This document shows positions 13,147 to 13,596 of a DNA stretch of 13,596 nucleotides, piece after piece. The stretch covers positions 1-13,596 of the forward strand of contig JAURQB010000216.1 in the NCBI GenBank assembly GCA_030836365.1, given 5' to 3'. The notes under the pieces were generated by a model. The model ran no database searches. It had not been told where the DNA came from and saw only the letters and a program-made list of their open reading frames with translations. Origin of the DNA: Bdellovibrionota bacterium. GTDB lineage: Bacteria; Bdellovibrionota; Bacteriovoracia; Bacteriovoracales; Bacteriovoracaceae. Within the stretch, counting starts at the first letter, position 1, and each line of letters starts with the position of its first letter. The translations under genes and the position numbers were made by a program.

Positions 13147-13596
13147 ATGAAATTGTTTTTTCTTCTTCTTTTCTTTTCTGGCCAGCTTTACTCCAAAGAG
13201 TATTTAATCAAATTTAACTCAAAGACCAAAAAAGAAAGTCTGGCCATTATTAATCAGTTTGGAAAAACTTCCGAGATTCCTGTGCGTTTTGCTCATTTTC
13301 AAAAACTCACGACGGAAAAATATCTAACTTATGATCAAATTCAAACGATTCAAGCGCTAGTAGATGTTGAGTACGTTGAAGAGAATAAAACTTATCGTAT
13401 TCAAGAAGTTTTTGAGCGAGGGCCATTAATCAACGCAGAGGACGCAGGAGATTTATACTCTAAGCAATGGGGGTTAAAAAATACGGGAGATAATTCAGGA
13501 GGGATGTGGCTCCCAGGAGTAGCAGGTGAGGACATTGCTGCTGAAAGTGCCTGGAGAGTGACAAAAGGCTCAAGAGACGTTGTTATTGCGGTCATC
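13147..13596 (+). CDS. N-terminal part of an exported subtilisin-family (S8) serine protease (3' end outside window)
   Basis: The frame is open from the ATG at 13147 to the window edge (150 residues). It begins with a signal peptide (MKLFFLLLFFSGQLYS). Residues about 18-82 form an Inhibitor_I9-like propeptide (YLIKFNSKTKKESLAIINQF ... LVDVEYVEENK). The junction QWGLKNTG (107-114) and GEDIAAESAWRVTKGS (127-142) then leads into VVIAVI, the strand that in S8 proteases directly precedes the catalytic Asp (DTG). The window stops just before that residue, so the catalytic triad cannot be seen. GAGGG at 13136-13140 lies six bases upstream. It should be a secreted, self-processed protease. The gene is divergent from the phosphoesterase gene. 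Confidence 0.88.
   Translation, partial: MKLFFLLLFFSGQLYSKEYLIKFNSKTKKESLAIINQFGKTSEIPVRFAHFQKLTTEKYLTYDQIQTIQALVDVEYVEENKTYRIQEVFERGPLINAEDAGDLYSKQWGLKNTGDNSGGMWLPGVAGEDIAAESAWRVTKGSRDVVIAVI

Noticed and set aside
1..13596. CRISPR arrays, tRNAs, transposase genes, toxin-antitoxin pairs, or a defence or biosynthetic cluster
   Set aside because: I found no regularly spaced repeats, cloverleaf sequences, transposase motifs, or adjacent genes with the expected families.

Overview
This is an AT-rich bacterial window (roughly 38-40% G+C by eye) that is densely packed with genes on both strands. Several short secreted proteins, an L,D-transpeptidase, a subtilisin-type protease, Shine-Dalgarno-led genes and the general gene style suggest a Gram-negative bacterium. 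My best guess is the Bdellovibrionota, in the low-GC Bacteriovorax/Halobacteriovorax range. That is an inference from protein style; no rRNA or other taxonomic marker lies in the window. There are no tRNAs, rRNAs, CRISPR arrays, insertion sequences or phage genes, and no gene-free stretch exceeds about 175 bases.

Layout. Position 1-499 (+) is the 3' end of a probable outer-membrane beta-barrel gene. Positions 501-3789 form a light/redox block: a full-length photolyase/cryptochrome (-), two small DoxX-like membrane proteins that are divergent paralogues (2022-2354 - and 2437-2778 +), and a second, shortened Cry-DASH-like flavoprotein (-). Positions 3895-5001 (+) are an exported L,D-transpeptidase followed 15 nt later by a small exported CxxC protein. 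Positions 5052-5747 (+) hold a class I glutamine amidotransferase-like protein. Positions 5873-7612 (+) hold a clear RadD (YejH) DNA-repair helicase. Positions 7613-8791 (-) carry a beta-carbonic anhydrase followed by an unrecognised exported cysteine-containing protein whose ribosome-binding site lies inside a strong hairpin. Positions 8950-11358 (+) encode an 802-residue exported PQQ-type beta-propeller protein with a large unassigned C-terminal half. Positions 11379-12972 (-) are an exported calcineurin-like phosphoesterase and a Rossmann-fold epimerase/TIP30-like protein. Position 13147 to the end (+) is the start of an exported subtilisin-family (S8) protease cut by the window edge.

How the genes relate. 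Two photolyase-superfamily proteins and a RadD helicase sit within 7 kb, a local concentration of DNA-damage functions, although they are not in one operon. The L,D-transpeptidase, CxxC protein, propeller protein, phosphoesterase and protease are all predicted to be exported, and would act on the envelope or outside it. Most of the rest looks like ordinary housekeeping.

The most unusual signals are: the paired photolyase/cryptochrome genes around a divergent DoxX pair; the reduced antenna domain of the second flavoprotein; three genes whose ATG lies exactly six bases after a TATAAT-like hexamer (possible leaderless mRNAs); the ribosome-binding-site hairpin at 8156-8186; the long inverted repeat in the radD leader; and a strong excess of GGCC, especially TGGCCA. 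I did not find a convincing multi-gene defence or biosynthetic system.
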